Shown: positions 1-9,570, counted from the stretch's first letter. The stretch: DNA of 64,000 bases from Candidatus Gallispira edinburgensis (GCA_904395805.1 CAJFNV010000054.1:20520-84519), one strand, 5' to 3'. A program made the numbers and translations. Notes: generated by a model not told the origin, from the letters alone.

Positions 1-2274
1 AGACTCTACACAGCCGTCAATATAAGCTTTGATTTTAGGATATTTTTCAAAATAGCTCTCAATATAGGCATCTGCTTCCTTTTTTGTAATTCCCAGATCC
101 TGAGATAAGCTGAAAGCACCGATACCGTAAATAATACCGAAATTTACAGCCTTGGCATTTCTTCTCTGGAGAGGTGTGACCTCATCAAAAGGAACATTGA
201 AAACCTGAGATGCAGTCATTGTATGAATATCCTGATTTTCTTTAAAAGCATTTATCAAGTTTTCGTCCCCTGCAAGATGAGCAAGCACTCTCAATTCGAT
301 CTGTGAATAGTCCGCATCTATATAAACACAGTCCTTTTTTGGTATAAAAACCTTTCTAAGCTTTCTTCCAAGCTCTATCCTGACGGGGATATTCTGCAGA
401 TTAGGCTCTGTAGAGCTTATTCTGCCTGTTGTTGTTATTGTCTGATTAAATGTAGAATAAATTCTGTCATCATCATGAAGAACAGCCAGAAGCCCCTCTG
501 CATAGGTGGACTTAAGTTTGCTGTAGGAGCGGTATTCGAGAACCTTACCCACAATCTCATCCTTGTCCTTAAGCTTCTCAAGTATATCGGCAGATGTTGA
601 CCAGCCCGTCTTTGTTTTCTTACCGCCCTTTAAGCCAAGCTTTTCAAATAAAATATGGCTTAACTGCTTAGGAGAGTTAATATTGAATTCCTCTCCCGCA
701 AGCCAGTAAATATCCTTTGTAAGTTCCTCCAGTTTGCCATCAAGACTTTTGCCGTACTCAATAAGGGCATTTCTGTCAACACCCATACCTACATACTCCA
801 TATTTGCAAGTACATATATAAGGGGCAGTTCTATTTTATAGTACAAATACTCCTGATCATTTTCCTTTATCTTTTTATCTATTACAGGATAAGCTCTGAA
901 ACTTATATCACACATTCTTCCGCAGAATTCTCTAAATTCATCATCACTTAAATCATCAAAGCTTTTTCTGCTTTTTCCCTTACCCATAATTTCTTCTTCC
1001 GACGGATAGCTTTCATTTAAAAAGTCCTCGGCAAGCTCATTGTATTCATAGTTATCCATAGAGGAATTTATAATATATCCCCCTATCATTGTATCAAAAA
1101 TGATACTGTTAAGTTCAATGCCCTTTCTCTTTAAATACACAATATCTCTCTTGCCGTTGTGAGCGATCTTACAGTTCTGATTTTCAAAAAAGTCCTTAAA
1201 AACAGTCAGCAGTTCTTCTTCACTCATTCTGAATACATAAGCACTGTGTTCCTTTTGTGTTACTGATATACCCTTAAGACTTTCGTTTTCATATATCATT
1301 TTATAACCACAGTTTTCAAAGGGATTTATGTCTGCAACAGCCTTTTTTGCTTCATTTACATCCTTTATAAGCGTGTACTCTGCAATATGCTTTTCACTTA
1401 CCTTTTCAGTATCAAAACGGCTTAGCATTGACTTAAACTCATATCTTTTAAACATTGAGTAAGCTTCTTCATTAAATATATCTCTTACCCTTGTATCCTC
1501 AAAGTCAAACTCCATTGGTACATCTGTCTTTATTGTTACAAGCCACCTGCTCTCCCTTGCCTGTTCCGCATAAGTTACAAGATTTTCACTTGCCCTTTTT
1601 GGCTTTACCTTGTCTGCATTTGCAATAGCATTTTCAACAGACTTATACTCCTGTATGATTTTGATTGCGGTTTTTTCACCTATTGAGGGTACGCCTGGCA
1701 CATTGTCACTTGAATCACCCATTAAAGCCTTGACCTCAATAAATTCCTCCGGGGTCACACCGTATTTTTCAATAACATCTGCCGCATTATAGTCCTCAAC
1801 AACAGTTGTTCCTGATTTTGTCTTTGGTATTCTTATTTTTATAGTATCACTTGCAAGCTGCAGCAGATCTCTGTCACCGCTCACTATTACAGGGGCTATC
1901 CCCTTGGTTTCAGCAGTCCTTGCAATTGTGCCAAGCAGATCATCGGCTTCATATCCGCCCATTTCATATGTCTTTATATTCATTGATGCAAGGACCTTTT
2001 TAACCGTATCCATCTGAGGTACAAGTTCCTCGGGCATTCCCTTTCTGGTACCCTTGTAATCTTTGTATTCCTTATGTCTGAATGTAGGTTCATGAACATC
2101 AAAGCATACAGCACAGTAGTCAGGCTTTTCCTCATCAAGTAATTTAAAAAATATATTTAAAAAGCCGTAAACACCGTTTGTAAATTCTCCGTCCTTATTT
2201 GTAAGAATGGGCATGGCATAAAAGGCTCTGTTCATTAAACTATTGCCGTCCAAAAGCATAATTTTATCAGACAT
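1..2274 (-). CDS. polA: DNA polymerase I, 3' end cut off by the window
   Basis: Replicative repair polymerase for Okazaki fragment processing and excision repair. It was translated by eye because the ORF runs off the window edge. The protein starts MSDKIMLLDGNSLMNRAFYA, the N-terminal 5'-nuclease domain (about residues 1-290, with GGYEADDLLGT and GDRDLLQLASD). A middle segment follows in which I do not see the acidic residues of an active 3'-5' proofreading site, as in many Gram-positive Pol I enzymes. The polymerase domain has motif A (DADYSQIELRVLAHLAGD) and motif B (RRNAKAVNFGIIYG). 758 codons are visible; motif C and the C-terminus lie outside. Start is ATG after a cttcctcc-complement ribosome site (GGAGGAAG). 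Family is certain; exonuclease inactivity is inferred. Confidence 0.96.
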   Translation of the reverse strand, partial: MSDKIMLLDGNSLMNRAFYAMPILTNKDGEFTNGVYGFLNIFFKLLDEEKPDYCAVCFDVHEPTFRHKEYKDYKGTRKGMPEELVPQMDTVKKVLASMNIKTYEMGGYEADDLLGTIARTAETKGIAPVIVSGDRDLLQLASDTIKIRIPKTKSGTTVVEDYNAADVIEKYGVTPEEFIEVKALMGDSSDNVPGVPSIGEKTAIKIIQEYKSVENAIANADKVKPKRASENLVTYAEQARESRWLVTIKTDVPMEFDFEDTRVRDIFNEEAYSMFKRYEFKSMLSRFDTEKVSEKHIAEYTLIKDVNEAKKAVADINPFENCGYKMIYENESLKGISVTQKEHSAYVFRMSEEELLTVFKDFFENQNCKIAHNGKRDIVYLKRKGIELNSIIFDTMIGGYIINSSMDNYEYNELAEDFLNESYPSEEEIMGKGKSRKSFDDLSDDEFREFCGRMCDISFRAYPVIDKKIKENDQEYLYYKIELPLIYVLANMEYVGMGVDRNALIEYGKSLDGKLEELTKDIYWLAGEEFNINSPKQLSHILFEKLGLKGGKKTKTGWSTSADILEKLKDKDEIVGKVLEYRSYSKLKSTYAEGLLAVLHDDDRIYSTFNQTITTTGRISSTEPNLQNIPVRIELGRKLRKVFIPKKDCVYIDADYSQIELRVLAHLAGDENLINAFKENQDIHTMTASQVFNVPFDEVTPLQRRNAKAVNFGIIYGIGAFSLSQDLGITKKEADAYIESYFEKYPKIKAYIDGCVES

Positions 2275-2463
2275 TTTCTTCCTCCTCTGCTGTTTATATA
2301 CATAAAGGGATATAACAACCTAAATTATAGTATACTAAATTTTTAACAATATTAAAAGCCCAAATTTAAATTGTAATAATAAAGTAAATTTTTGTAAAAC
2401 AGGAACTTTTTTACCTATTGTTAAAATCTAATGTTCCGCCATTTGAATTTTCTTATTTATTTT

Positions 2464-2499
2464 ATAAAAAGAGCGGCAGGAATTTCTTTTTCCTGCCGT
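2464..2499 (-). terminator. Rho-independent terminator of the hydrogenase operon
   Basis: On the minus strand, shortly after the group B hydrogenase stop codon, an 8-bp inverted repeat (cggcagga / tcctgccg) is followed by a T-rich tract (ctcttttt). It separates the hydrogenase operon from polA. Confidence 0.85.
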
Positions 2500-2529
2500 T
2501 CAGTAATTGGGGCTTAATTATATATAAAA

Positions 2530-3996
2530 TCAGCCACGGTTATGCACATGTATATTCAAATTACCATAACCATTTTCTTTACATGTATTTATAATATTGT
2601 CATTTTCAACATTTACATTCTTGTCAAATACCTTTTTGCTTTCAAACAATTCCTTCTGACGCATAGGTCCGTTTACACAGCCGCCTTCACAAGCCATACC
2701 TTCAATGATGTCCTCGGGAAGTCTGCCAAGTTTAAGCATCTGCAGAGCAATCTTACATTCAGCAGCACCGTTACACACCTTAACCTTAGGCTTAAGATCA
2801 AGACCCTTTTCTTCTATAACTCTTAAAACAGAAGCTGATACACCGCCGCTTCTTGCAAAGCCCTTGCCGTAGCGTGTAGCAAACTGTTCTCCACCTTCAA
2901 ATTTTTCAGGGTCAACCTTCTTTACAGCAAACATTGCAGCAAGCTCATCAAATGTAAGAGCTGCACTTATTAAGCCCATATATCTTGACACAACCTCATG
3001 CTTCTTTGCAACACAAGGTCCTATAAACACGATTTCTGCCTCAGGGTCTTTTTCCTTTAAGTATCTTGCTGCCGCAAGCATAGGTGAACCTGTTGTTGAC
3101 ATTCTGTCCTTGATTTCAGGATAATGCTTTACTATCATATTGTAAAAGGCAGGACAACAGGATGTAGTCATCTTATTACCCTCTTTAATGTTTTCAACAA
3201 GTTCTTCAGCCTCGCTCCATGCAACAGCATCGGCACCAAGAGCAATTTCATAGCACTCCTTAAAACCAAGAGCCTCAACAGCCTGCTTTAAAGCAGGAAT
3301 TGTAGCCGTACCAAACTGACCTTCAATAGATGGTGCGATCATAGCATAGGTATGGTCCGGATTATTTCTTATTGAATTAATAACATTAGTCATCATAGAT
3401 ACTGCACCAATTGCACCGAAAGGACATTTAATAACACACTGTCCGCAGTTGATACACTTTTCCTCGTCAATTATAGCAAGGTCATGATCATCCATATCAA
3501 CAGCATTTACAGGACATGATTTGATACATGGTCTTTCAATATCCACAATTGCATTGTAAGGACAGGCTTTTACACAGGCACCGCAGTTTTTACACTTTGT
3601 CTTGTCAATATAGGCACCGTTTGGAGTATGTATGATAGCATCAAACTTACAAGCCTTCATACATTTCTTAGCAAGACAGTTCTGACAGTTATTTGTTACT
3701 GTTACTCTGTCAATAGGACAACCTTCACAAGCAGACTGCATAACATGTACGATCTGAGTGTCATCCTTCTTTTCATAGTGAAGGTCTGAAGGCAGCTTAC
3801 CCATAGCAAGTCTTACCCTCTGTCTTAATATTTCTCTTTCTCTGTAAACACAGCATCTGAAACTTGGCACAATAGGGTCAGTGATCTCGTAAGGAATATG
3901 CTCCATTTTATCCTCAAGTGTACCTTCATAAGCATACTCCGCCACCTTATAGAGCACGGCATTTTTAATTTGATTAATGTCGGTTATCTGTTCCAT
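2530..3996 (-). CDS. [FeFe] hydrogenase, group B-type monomeric
   Basis: Ferredoxin-linked [FeFe] hydrogenase of 488 aa, the usual length of the group B1/B3 family. Residues about 90-200 hold several 4Fe-4S motifs (CQNCLAKKC, CKNCGACVKAC, CINCGQCVIKC). The catalytic domain carries the three H-cluster signatures: L1 TSCCPAF with both cysteines kept, including the proton-transfer one; L2 GPCVAKKHE (Gly-Pro-Cys in place of Met-Pro-Cys); and L3 ACEGGCVNG. It is the last gene of a four-gene unit, 17 nt after the SpoIIE-type phosphatase, with a strong AGGAGG site. The physiological role of group B enzymes is poorly established. The context suggests that it is controlled by, or acts with, the sensory hydrogenase upstream. 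Family assignment is firm; role is inference. Confidence 0.92.
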   Translation of the reverse strand: MEQITDINQIKNAVLYKVAEYAYEGTLEDKMEHIPYEITDPIVPSFRCCVYREREILRQRVRLAMGKLPSDLHYEKKDDTQIVHVMQSACEGCPIDRVTVTNNCQNCLAKKCMKACKFDAIIHTPNGAYIDKTKCKNCGACVKACPYNAIVDIERPCIKSCPVNAVDMDDHDLAIIDEEKCINCGQCVIKCPFGAIGAVSMMTNVINSIRNNPDHTYAMIAPSIEGQFGTATIPALKQAVEALGFKECYEIALGADAVAWSEAEELVENIKEGNKMTTSCCPAFYNMIVKHYPEIKDRMSTTGSPMLAAARYLKEKDPEAEIVFIGPCVAKKHEVVSRYMGLISAALTFDELAAMFAVKKVDPEKFEGGEQFATRYGKGFARSGGVSASVLRVIEEKGLDLKPKVKVCNGAAECKIALQMLKLGRLPEDIIEGMACEGGCVNGPMRQKELFESKKVFDKNVNVENDNIINTCKENGYGNLNIHVHNRG

Positions 3997-4013
3997 TTTT
4001 AATCCTCCTGAAA

Positions 4014-5195
4014 TTAATAATAATTGCGTTTAACGACCTTTCCCGCCTTAACCATAAGACTGTAAAGCTCGTCCATAATTAACATTTTTATACTTAAATC
4101 TACAGGCAGATCAGGGTTCTGATGAGCCGGATTGATTTTTTGACCAATAAACATATAAAAGTGTGTACATTCCTCAACAAGCATCTTTGCGATTAATGAA
4201 GCTCCGTTTTTCTTTTCAAGCTTCATAAGAGTTTCCTTGTCTGTGGGATTTTCAATATAAGTCTTTATGATATCAACTGCTTTTTTTAGTGTAATAACGC
4301 CTTCCGTAACAAGGTCTATCCCAGGTATTTCAGCCGTAGGCGGTATTTCAGGGTCGATATATTCAAGACTCGGTGTAAGAGGTTCCTTAAGTACTCTGCT
4401 TACTATAGTAGCAGAGCTTCCTCCGCACACAATTTTTTTACCCTCTGGTATCATAAACTCAGTTACAAGTCTTTCATCACTATTTGGGTCAACCGGGGGA
4501 CCGCTGTAAAGGCTTACGATCTTTTTGCCTGTTATTCTGACTGCTGCAACTGTTGTATCATCTCCGGGCTTATTCATATAAAGCTGATTACAGGTTTCAC
4601 TGACCATACTTGTAAGCCTTGCCGCTGTTATACCCGGCTTAATGTGACTTAATAAGTACCTGGATACATTTTTCCACGTCCAGCCCAGATTCATAAGCTG
4701 TCCTATGCCTGCATAGATGACACCGTCACTCATTAAAGTGAGCACATCATCAGGCTTAACCTTAAATCTTGCCTCTCTTATGTTCTTTCCTGCAATCTCC
4801 CTGTAACTGTAATCAATGGGAACAAGTTTTCCCTCTCTTACAAATATACAGCCGGGGGCATCAAACTCAACAAGATAGGCATTGCCATCATGGTCTATCT
4901 GCAATATTATAAATGTAGAATAAGCGACCTTTCTTATATTACATATAGGCAATGTATGTACTATTGTGTCAACGGTATCCTCAATTGTGGAACCTTCATA
5001 GAGCATAGTCGAAATAATTTTGGCAGTAAGGGTAGAGAGTATATTTGCCTTTACTCCGCTTCCCAGTCCGTCTGAGAGAACCACAATATACTTATCATCA
5101 TTTCTGACAATTTCCACATTGTCGCCGCAAAGCTCCTCTGTGTATTTTATTAAGCTTTTATATGCCGCATCTACATATACCTTATCAGACATCAT
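4014..5195 (-). CDS. SpoIIE-family PP2C-type serine phosphatase of the hydrogenase cassette
   Basis: A 393-aa soluble protein. The PP2C/SpoIIE domain occupies about residues 1-225 and shows metal-binding motifs SDGLGSGVKA, LMSDGV and GDDTTVAAVRI. The C-terminal 170 residues are not recognised. Such phosphatases dephosphorylate serine or threonine on partner proteins, often anti-sigma-antagonist-type regulators. The gene overlaps the end of the sensory hydrogenase gene by 11 nt, so the two are translationally coupled. This is the arrangement expected of a sensor with its output enzyme. Two ATGs stand in tandem; the second (5192) has the better distance to GAGGG. The target of the phosphatase cannot be read from the sequence. 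Confidence 0.85.
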   Translation of the reverse strand: MMSDKVYVDAAYKSLIKYTEELCGDNVEIVRNDDKYIVVLSDGLGSGVKANILSTLTAKIISTMLYEGSTIEDTVDTIVHTLPICNIRKVAYSTFIILQIDHDGNAYLVEFDAPGCIFVREGKLVPIDYSYREIAGKNIREARFKVKPDDVLTLMSDGVIYAGIGQLMNLGWTWKNVSRYLLSHIKPGITAARLTSMVSETCNQLYMNKPGDDTTVAAVRITGKKIVSLYSGPPVDPNSDERLVTEFMIPEGKKIVCGGSSATIVSRVLKEPLTPSLEYIDPEIPPTAEIPGIDLVTEGVITLKKAVDIIKTYIENPTDKETLMKLEKKNGASLIAKMLVEECTHFYMFIGQKINPAHQNPDLPVDLSIKMLIMDELYSLMVKAGKVVKRNYY

Positions 5196-6918
5196 TCATT
5201 CCCTCAGCATCTATCAAGTTCTTAAGCTTATTAAGTGTAACCTTGGTTTCGGCAGTAGTTTCGCCAAGCAGGCTTGCGATCTGCTGTGCAACTACCATCT
5301 GCTTGTCAATAACCTTCTGTGCCATTTCAACAGACTCAATTTTCCTTTTGTAAAGGCTTTCTTTATCCTTTTCCTCCTGAGTAACATCCTTTATAATTGC
5401 AATAGCCATATTTCTCTCTTCAGAATATACAATTGTCTGTTCGGTAACAATATTGTATTCGGGATAACAGACCTTTTTATCATATATACTGCTTTTGTTC
5501 GCAATGACCTGTTCAAAATCCGTTGCAGGTATAAAGTTTGAAAGCTTCTGATTCAGAGCCTCTGCCCTTGTTATATTGAAAAGTTTCTGAGCCGCAACAT
5601 TAAATTCCTTAATATACATATCACTGTCAACAGCAATTATATAATTTGGTGTAAGGCTTAATGTCACATTACTCATTGCCTGATTTATATCTGTCATATA
5701 AGGCATGCATATGTAAAGCTCTGCCTTTTTCTGATATACGGCAATTGCCTTTTCCCTGCATGTAGCATAACCGCAGCTTCCGCAGTTCAGCTCCTGTGCC
5801 CTTGAATTTTTGCCTATCTGTGAAAGTATTGCTCTTATCTCCTCTTCACTTGGCATATCCTGATAAACAGGCTCAGGCTTAAACTCTGTTCTTACACTTG
5901 AAACATCATAATGTCTTGACTTTGTTGCACTGTCGGCATATTTCTTTACTTCTATTCTTGCCTTATATCCCGTTGATCTCATCTTAGGCATAAAGGGTCC
6001 GTTTACACAGCCTCCGTAACAGGCAGAGCCTTCAATAAAGGCATGTTTTATATTGCCCTTCTGCATTTCATCAAATATTTTTGTCAGATTTGCAAGTCCG
6101 CTTACTGCAATAAGGTCATAGCCCTCTATATATTCAGTCTTTGTAAACTTACAGTACTGATGCTGCAGATCAAACACAATGCCGTCTACAATTGGATATA
6201 TTCTGGAATAGCCTGCTTCATTGTCAAAACCGTATTCATCTCTTTCGCTTTCGGATTCCTCTCCCGGTGCTATGCCTTCTTCAAGGAACCATTTCATAAG
6301 CTGTTCATATGTAACAACACCGTCAACATAGGGACTTTCTGCACATTCCTTTATTCTTGCAAGGCAGGGAGAAAAATGAATGACCTTTACATCATTCCCC
6401 CTCAGTTCCTTTACGATCCTTCCGTGAACAAGAGCAGGAGACATAACGGGAGCAAGCCATTTTACAAGGTCCGGATAGTATTTTTGTATATACATATTAA
6501 TACTCGGACAGGCTGAAGAAATTATATTTTCAATTTCTCCTTCCCTTATAAGTCTTAGGTACTCCTTTGTAACATACTTTGCACCTATTGCAGCCTCTTC
6601 AACAAAGTCAAAGCCCAGTTTTTTAAGTGCCCATGCAACAGAAGGAGAATTTTCTCCAAAGGCTGCCACAAAGCTCGGATCAAGACTTGCCACAGTAACA
6701 ACATTTTCATCCTTTAAATAATCTTTTATATACTCTATGTCATTCTGCAGCTTTTTTGCTTTCTGTGGACAGGTGGTCATGCAGACTCCGCACAGTATAC
6801 ACTCATCTTCGATAATTTCGACCTTGTCATTAACATATTTAATTGATTTTACAATACAGTTTTTAAGACATTTGTAGCAGTTTTTACAATTTGCCTTCCT
6901 TACACTTATGTACCCCAT
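5185..6918 (-). CDS. HydS-type sensory [FeFe] hydrogenase with Fe-S and PAS domains
   Basis: A 577-aa multidomain protein. An N-terminal 2x[4Fe-4S] ferredoxin (CKNCYKCLKNC, CILCGVCMTTC) leads to an H-cluster domain (about 75-345). A small Fe-S domain follows (CGSCGYATC...C, about 375-410), then a PAS domain (about 415-525), and the protein ends in a helical tail. The H-cluster motifs deviate from catalytic enzymes: L1 reads SSACPS, so the proton-transfer cysteine is alanine; L2 reads SPCLARIKE; L3 is ACYGGCVNG. Loss of that cysteine and a C-terminal PAS domain are hallmarks of the putative sensory (group C, HydS) hydrogenases. It lies between a thioredoxin-like ferredoxin and the SpoIIE phosphatase. 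I infer an H2 or redox sensor that signals through PAS to the phosphatase. Confidence 0.88.
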   Translation of the reverse strand: MGYISVRKANCKNCYKCLKNCIVKSIKYVNDKVEIIEDECILCGVCMTTCPQKAKKLQNDIEYIKDYLKDENVVTVASLDPSFVAAFGENSPSVAWALKKLGFDFVEEAAIGAKYVTKEYLRLIREGEIENIISSACPSINMYIQKYYPDLVKWLAPVMSPALVHGRIVKELRGNDVKVIHFSPCLARIKECAESPYVDGVVTYEQLMKWFLEEGIAPGEESESERDEYGFDNEAGYSRIYPIVDGIVFDLQHQYCKFTKTEYIEGYDLIAVSGLANLTKIFDEMQKGNIKHAFIEGSACYGGCVNGPFMPKMRSTGYKARIEVKKYADSATKSRHYDVSSVRTEFKPEPVYQDMPSEEEIRAILSQIGKNSRAQELNCGSCGYATCREKAIAVYQKKAELYICMPYMTDINQAMSNVTLSLTPNYIIAVDSDMYIKEFNVAAQKLFNITRAEALNQKLSNFIPATDFEQVIANKSSIYDKKVCYPEYNIVTEQTIVYSEERNMAIAIIKDVTQEEKDKESLYKRKIESVEMAQKVIDKQMVVAQQIASLLGETTAETKVTLNKLKNLIDAEGMNDV

Positions 6919-6932
6919 ACAAAAGCCTCCGC

Positions 6933-7175
6933 TTAAACATTAGGCAAAATCTTTTTGTTAAAAAACATTTCTATATCTTCATCTGCAACAGAATAAAATT
7001 CATCATTTATTTTAACGGAAACTCCCTCATGGCTGCACTGACCCATACAGAAAGAACCCTTTAAAATTGCCTTTCCTTCTATGTTGTTTTTCTTAATAAG
7101 CTCTGCAAGCTTATCAATAACAGTTTTTGAGCCCTTTAAATGACATGAGCTTCCTACACATACAAAAATCTCCAT
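6933..7175 (-). CDS. Thioredoxin-like [2Fe-2S] ferredoxin (NuoE-like)
   Basis: An 80-aa protein with the thioredoxin-fold ferredoxin pattern: Cys6 and Cys11 (CVGSSC) and Cys43 and Cys47 (CMGQC), which bind one [2Fe-2S] cluster. The family supplies electrons within complex I and hydrogenases as NuoE/HydC-like subunits. A free-standing copy next to a HydS gene probably exchanges electrons with the sensory hydrogenase. It is the first gene of the cassette, 14 nt before hydS, with a recognisable promoter upstream and an AGGAGG site. Confidence 0.85.
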   Translation of the reverse strand: MEIFVCVGSSCHLKGSKTVIDKLAELIKKNNIEGKAILKGSFCMGQCSHEGVSVKINDEFYSVADEDIEMFFNKKILPNV

Positions 7176-7231
7176 TTATCTGATCCTCCTTTTTATGAAG
7201 TCACGGGAGTATTTTTACACCCGCCTAATTG

Positions 7232-7260
7232 ATTATAATACTCTCTTATATAGCCGTCAA
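7232..7260 (-). promoter_or_regulatory. Sigma-A promoter of the hydrogenase cassette
   Basis: Minus strand TTGACG, 17-bp spacer, TATAAT. It lies about 60 nt upstream of the ferredoxin gene and is the only good promoter seen for the four-gene unit. Confidence 0.75.
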
Positions 7261-7366
7261 ACTTTTTTATCAAATTTATAAATTTTAGTTCATATTGACA
7301 GTTTGAATGTAATATAATGTCATATTTTATACAATTTTAACATATAAATTTTATTATTTTAAGAAA

Positions 7367-7825
7367 CTACTTTTTTTCTTTCAAAAGCTTTCCAAGTTCC
7401 TGCATAAAGCTGTCCACATCAGTAAACTGTCTGTAAACAGAAGCGAATCTGACATAGGCGACCTCGTCTACATCCTTAAGTCTTTCCATAACCATTTCAC
7501 CTATCTCTTTGCTTGGTACCTCCTTTCTTGCTGAATTTAAAATAGTGTTTTCAATATCAGACACCATTTTGTCAATAACCTCTCTTGATACAGGACGCTT
7601 GCTGCAGCTTATAAGTATGCCTTTTGTAAGCTTGTCCCTGTTAAAGGCCTCCCTTGTGTTATCTGACTTGACAACAGTAAGGGGAATGGTATCAATTCTT
7701 TCATATGTTGTAAATCTGCCCTCACAGCCGTCACAGTAACGGCGGCGTCTTATGACAGTGTTATCCTCCATAGTTCTTGTATCTATAACCTTTGTGTCTG
7801 TTTTACCACAGAACGGACATCTCAT
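7367..7825 (-). CDS. nrdR: Transcriptional repressor NrdR
   Basis: A 152-aa regulator of ribonucleotide reductase genes that senses ATP/dATP. The N-terminal zinc ribbon (MRCPFCG ... CDGCEGRFTTYER) binds NrdR boxes. The ATP-cone domain (about 45-140) binds nucleotides. Length and motifs match the family exactly. It is monocistronic and divergent from thrC. AGGAGG stands 5-8 nt before the ATG. No ribonucleotide reductase gene is in the window. Confidence 0.97.
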   Translation of the reverse strand: MRCPFCGKTDTKVIDTRTMEDNTVIRRRRYCDGCEGRFTTYERIDTIPLTVVKSDNTREAFNRDKLTKGILISCSKRPVSREVIDKMVSDIENTILNSARKEVPSKEIGEMVMERLKDVDEVAYVRFASVYRQFTDVDSFMQELGKLLKEKK

Positions 7826-7863
7826 TCAATGACCTCCTTGCGACAAATTTATCTATTATACTC

Positions 7864-7892
7864 ATTATAACAATAACAAAAATTATTTACAA
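7864..7892 (-). promoter_or_regulatory. nrdR promoter
   Basis: Minus strand TTGTAA, 17-bp spacer, perfect TATAAT, about 40 nt upstream of the nrdR start. Confidence 0.7.
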
Positions 7893-7933
7893 GTAAATTA
7901 TATTTAAAATATATTATAATTGAGCTAAATAAA

Positions 7934-7962
7934 TTGACAAAGCAAAGAAAATATTATAAAAT
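7934..7962 (+). promoter_or_regulatory. thrC promoter
   Basis: TTGACA, 17-bp spacer, TAAAAT, about 50 nt before the thrC ATG. No T-box or other leader structure fits in the short untranslated region, so the gene seems to lack that type of amino-acid control. Confidence 0.65.
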
Positions 7963-8014
7963 TACTTATTATAATTCACTGTCAGATTAAATTTTTTAAA
8001 TGAGGTAATTAATT

Positions 8015-9484
8015 ATGGATATTATGTTTAAAAGTACGAGAGGCGACAAAAGCCTTGTAACAGCAAGTCAGGCAATTGTAAAGGGTATTGCCGATGACGG
8101 CGGACTTTACGTTCCCGAAACAATACCTTCAATTGACTTCCCTCTTGAAGATATTACAAAATACAGCTATCAGGAGCTTGCTTATCAGGTATTGAAGCTT
8201 GTCCTTACAGACTATACAGAAGAAGAATTAAGATACTGCATAAACTCAGCCTATGACGAAAAGTTTGACACAAAACTTATTGCTCCCGTAGTTTCTGCGG
8301 GAAATGATAACTTCCTTGAACTTTTCCACGGCAGAACGATTGCCTTTAAGGATATGGCACTTTCAATACTTCCATATCTTTTAAAGACTGCAGCAAAGAA
8401 AAACGGTGTTAATGAAGAGATCGTTATTTTAACAGCTACTTCAGGTGACACAGGAAAGGCTGCATTGGAAGGCTTTGCCGACGTTGAGGGCACACAGATA
8501 ATCGTTTTCTTCCCTGAAGACGGTGTATCACCTGTTCAGAAAGCACAGATGGTTACTCAGACAGGTAAAAATACATGTGTTGTAGGTATAAAGGGTAACT
8601 TTGACGATGCCCAGACAGCAGTTAAGAAGATATTTACAGACAAGGAACTTAAGGATGAGCTTAAAAGCAAGGGTTATGTTTTCTCTTCCGCAAACTCAAT
8701 TAATATAGGCAGACTTGCACCGCAGATCGTTTACTACTTCTATGCTTACGCACAGATGGTAAATGCAGGCAAGATAAAAATGGGTGACAAGCTTAACTTT
8801 ACTGTTCCTACAGGTAACTTCGGTGATATTCTTGCAGGCTACTATGCAAAGAAAATGGGACTTCCTGTAAACATGCTCATATGTGCATCAAATGACAACA
8901 AGGTATTGTATGATTTCTTCAAAACAGGTACTTATACAATTAAGAACAGAGAATTTACAGTAACAGTATCTCCGTCAATGGATATTCTTATATCTTCAAA
9001 CCTTGAAAGACTTCTCTATCATTTAAGCAAGTCTGCCGAAGATACTAAGAATATGATGGCTGACCTTAACACAAAGGGAAGCTATGACTTTAAGATCGAG
9101 GACGAATTTGCAGGAGAATATGCTACCGTTGCAGAGACATTTAAGGCAATAAAGAGTGAATTTGAAGAAAATAAATATGTTATGGATACTCATACAGCAG
9201 TTGCAAAGGCATCCTATGATAAATATGTTGCAGAAACAAAGGACACAACTCCTAATGTTATAGTATCAACTGCAAGCCCTTATAAATTCGCAAAAGACGT
9301 TTTAAGAGCTATAGACAGCAAATACGATGACATTGAGCCATTTGCTGCCCTTGAAGAACTTGAAAAGGTAAGCGGTGTTCAGATCCCTGCACCTATTAAG
9401 GGAATTGACAAGAGAGAAGTACTTCACAAGACAGTTATTGAAAGAGATGAATTAAGAACGTTCGTACAGAACAAATTAAAATAA
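8015..9484 (+). CDS. thrC: Threonine synthase
   Basis: PLP enzyme that converts O-phosphohomoserine to threonine in the cytoplasm. At 489 aa it is the longer threonine synthase type. The PLP lysine lies in GRTIAFKDMA, and the phosphate loop is TSGDTGKAALEGF. The N-terminal KSTRGDKS...DDGGLYVPE signature is typical. It is transcribed alone from its own promoter and ends at a strong terminator. The second in-frame Met (residue 4) is a possible alternative start. Confidence 0.97.
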   Translation: MDIMFKSTRGDKSLVTASQAIVKGIADDGGLYVPETIPSIDFPLEDITKYSYQELAYQVLKLVLTDYTEEELRYCINSAYDEKFDTKLIAPVVSAGNDNFLELFHGRTIAFKDMALSILPYLLKTAAKKNGVNEEIVILTATSGDTGKAALEGFADVEGTQIIVFFPEDGVSPVQKAQMVTQTGKNTCVVGIKGNFDDAQTAVKKIFTDKELKDELKSKGYVFSSANSINIGRLAPQIVYYFYAYAQMVNAGKIKMGDKLNFTVPTGNFGDILAGYYAKKMGLPVNMLICASNDNKVLYDFFKTGTYTIKNREFTVTVSPSMDILISSNLERLLYHLSKSAEDTKNMMADLNTKGSYDFKIEDEFAGEYATVAETFKAIKSEFEENKYVMDTHTAVAKASYDKYVAETKDTTPNVIVSTASPYKFAKDVLRAIDSKYDDIEPFAALEELEKVSGVQIPAPIKGIDKREVLHKTVIERDELRTFVQNKLK

Positions 9485-9493
9485 TATAAAAAC

Positions 9494-9540
9494 GAGGAAA
9501 ATTCTGTATATTATAAAACAGAATTTTCCTCATTTTTGAT
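9494..9540 (+). terminator. thrC terminator
   Basis: A 14-bp perfect inverted repeat (gaggaaaattctgt / acagaattttcctc) is followed by atttttgattt, ten nt after the thrC stop codon. Confidence 0.9.
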
Positions 9541-9570
9541 TTAGAAAGTTTTCAAAACAATAAGGGTAGA

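Noticed and set aside
5020-5541. 173-aa plus-strand ORF and similar antisense ORFs in the track
   Set aside because: They are shadows of the hydrogenase and phosphatase genes; no ribosome sites and no recognisable domains.
7826-8014. T-box leader for thrC
   Set aside because: The leader after the predicted promoter is only about 45 nt and has no T-box sequence or antiterminator.
9541-9570. Second terminator or regulatory site after thrC
   Set aside because: No inverted repeat beyond the one already listed.
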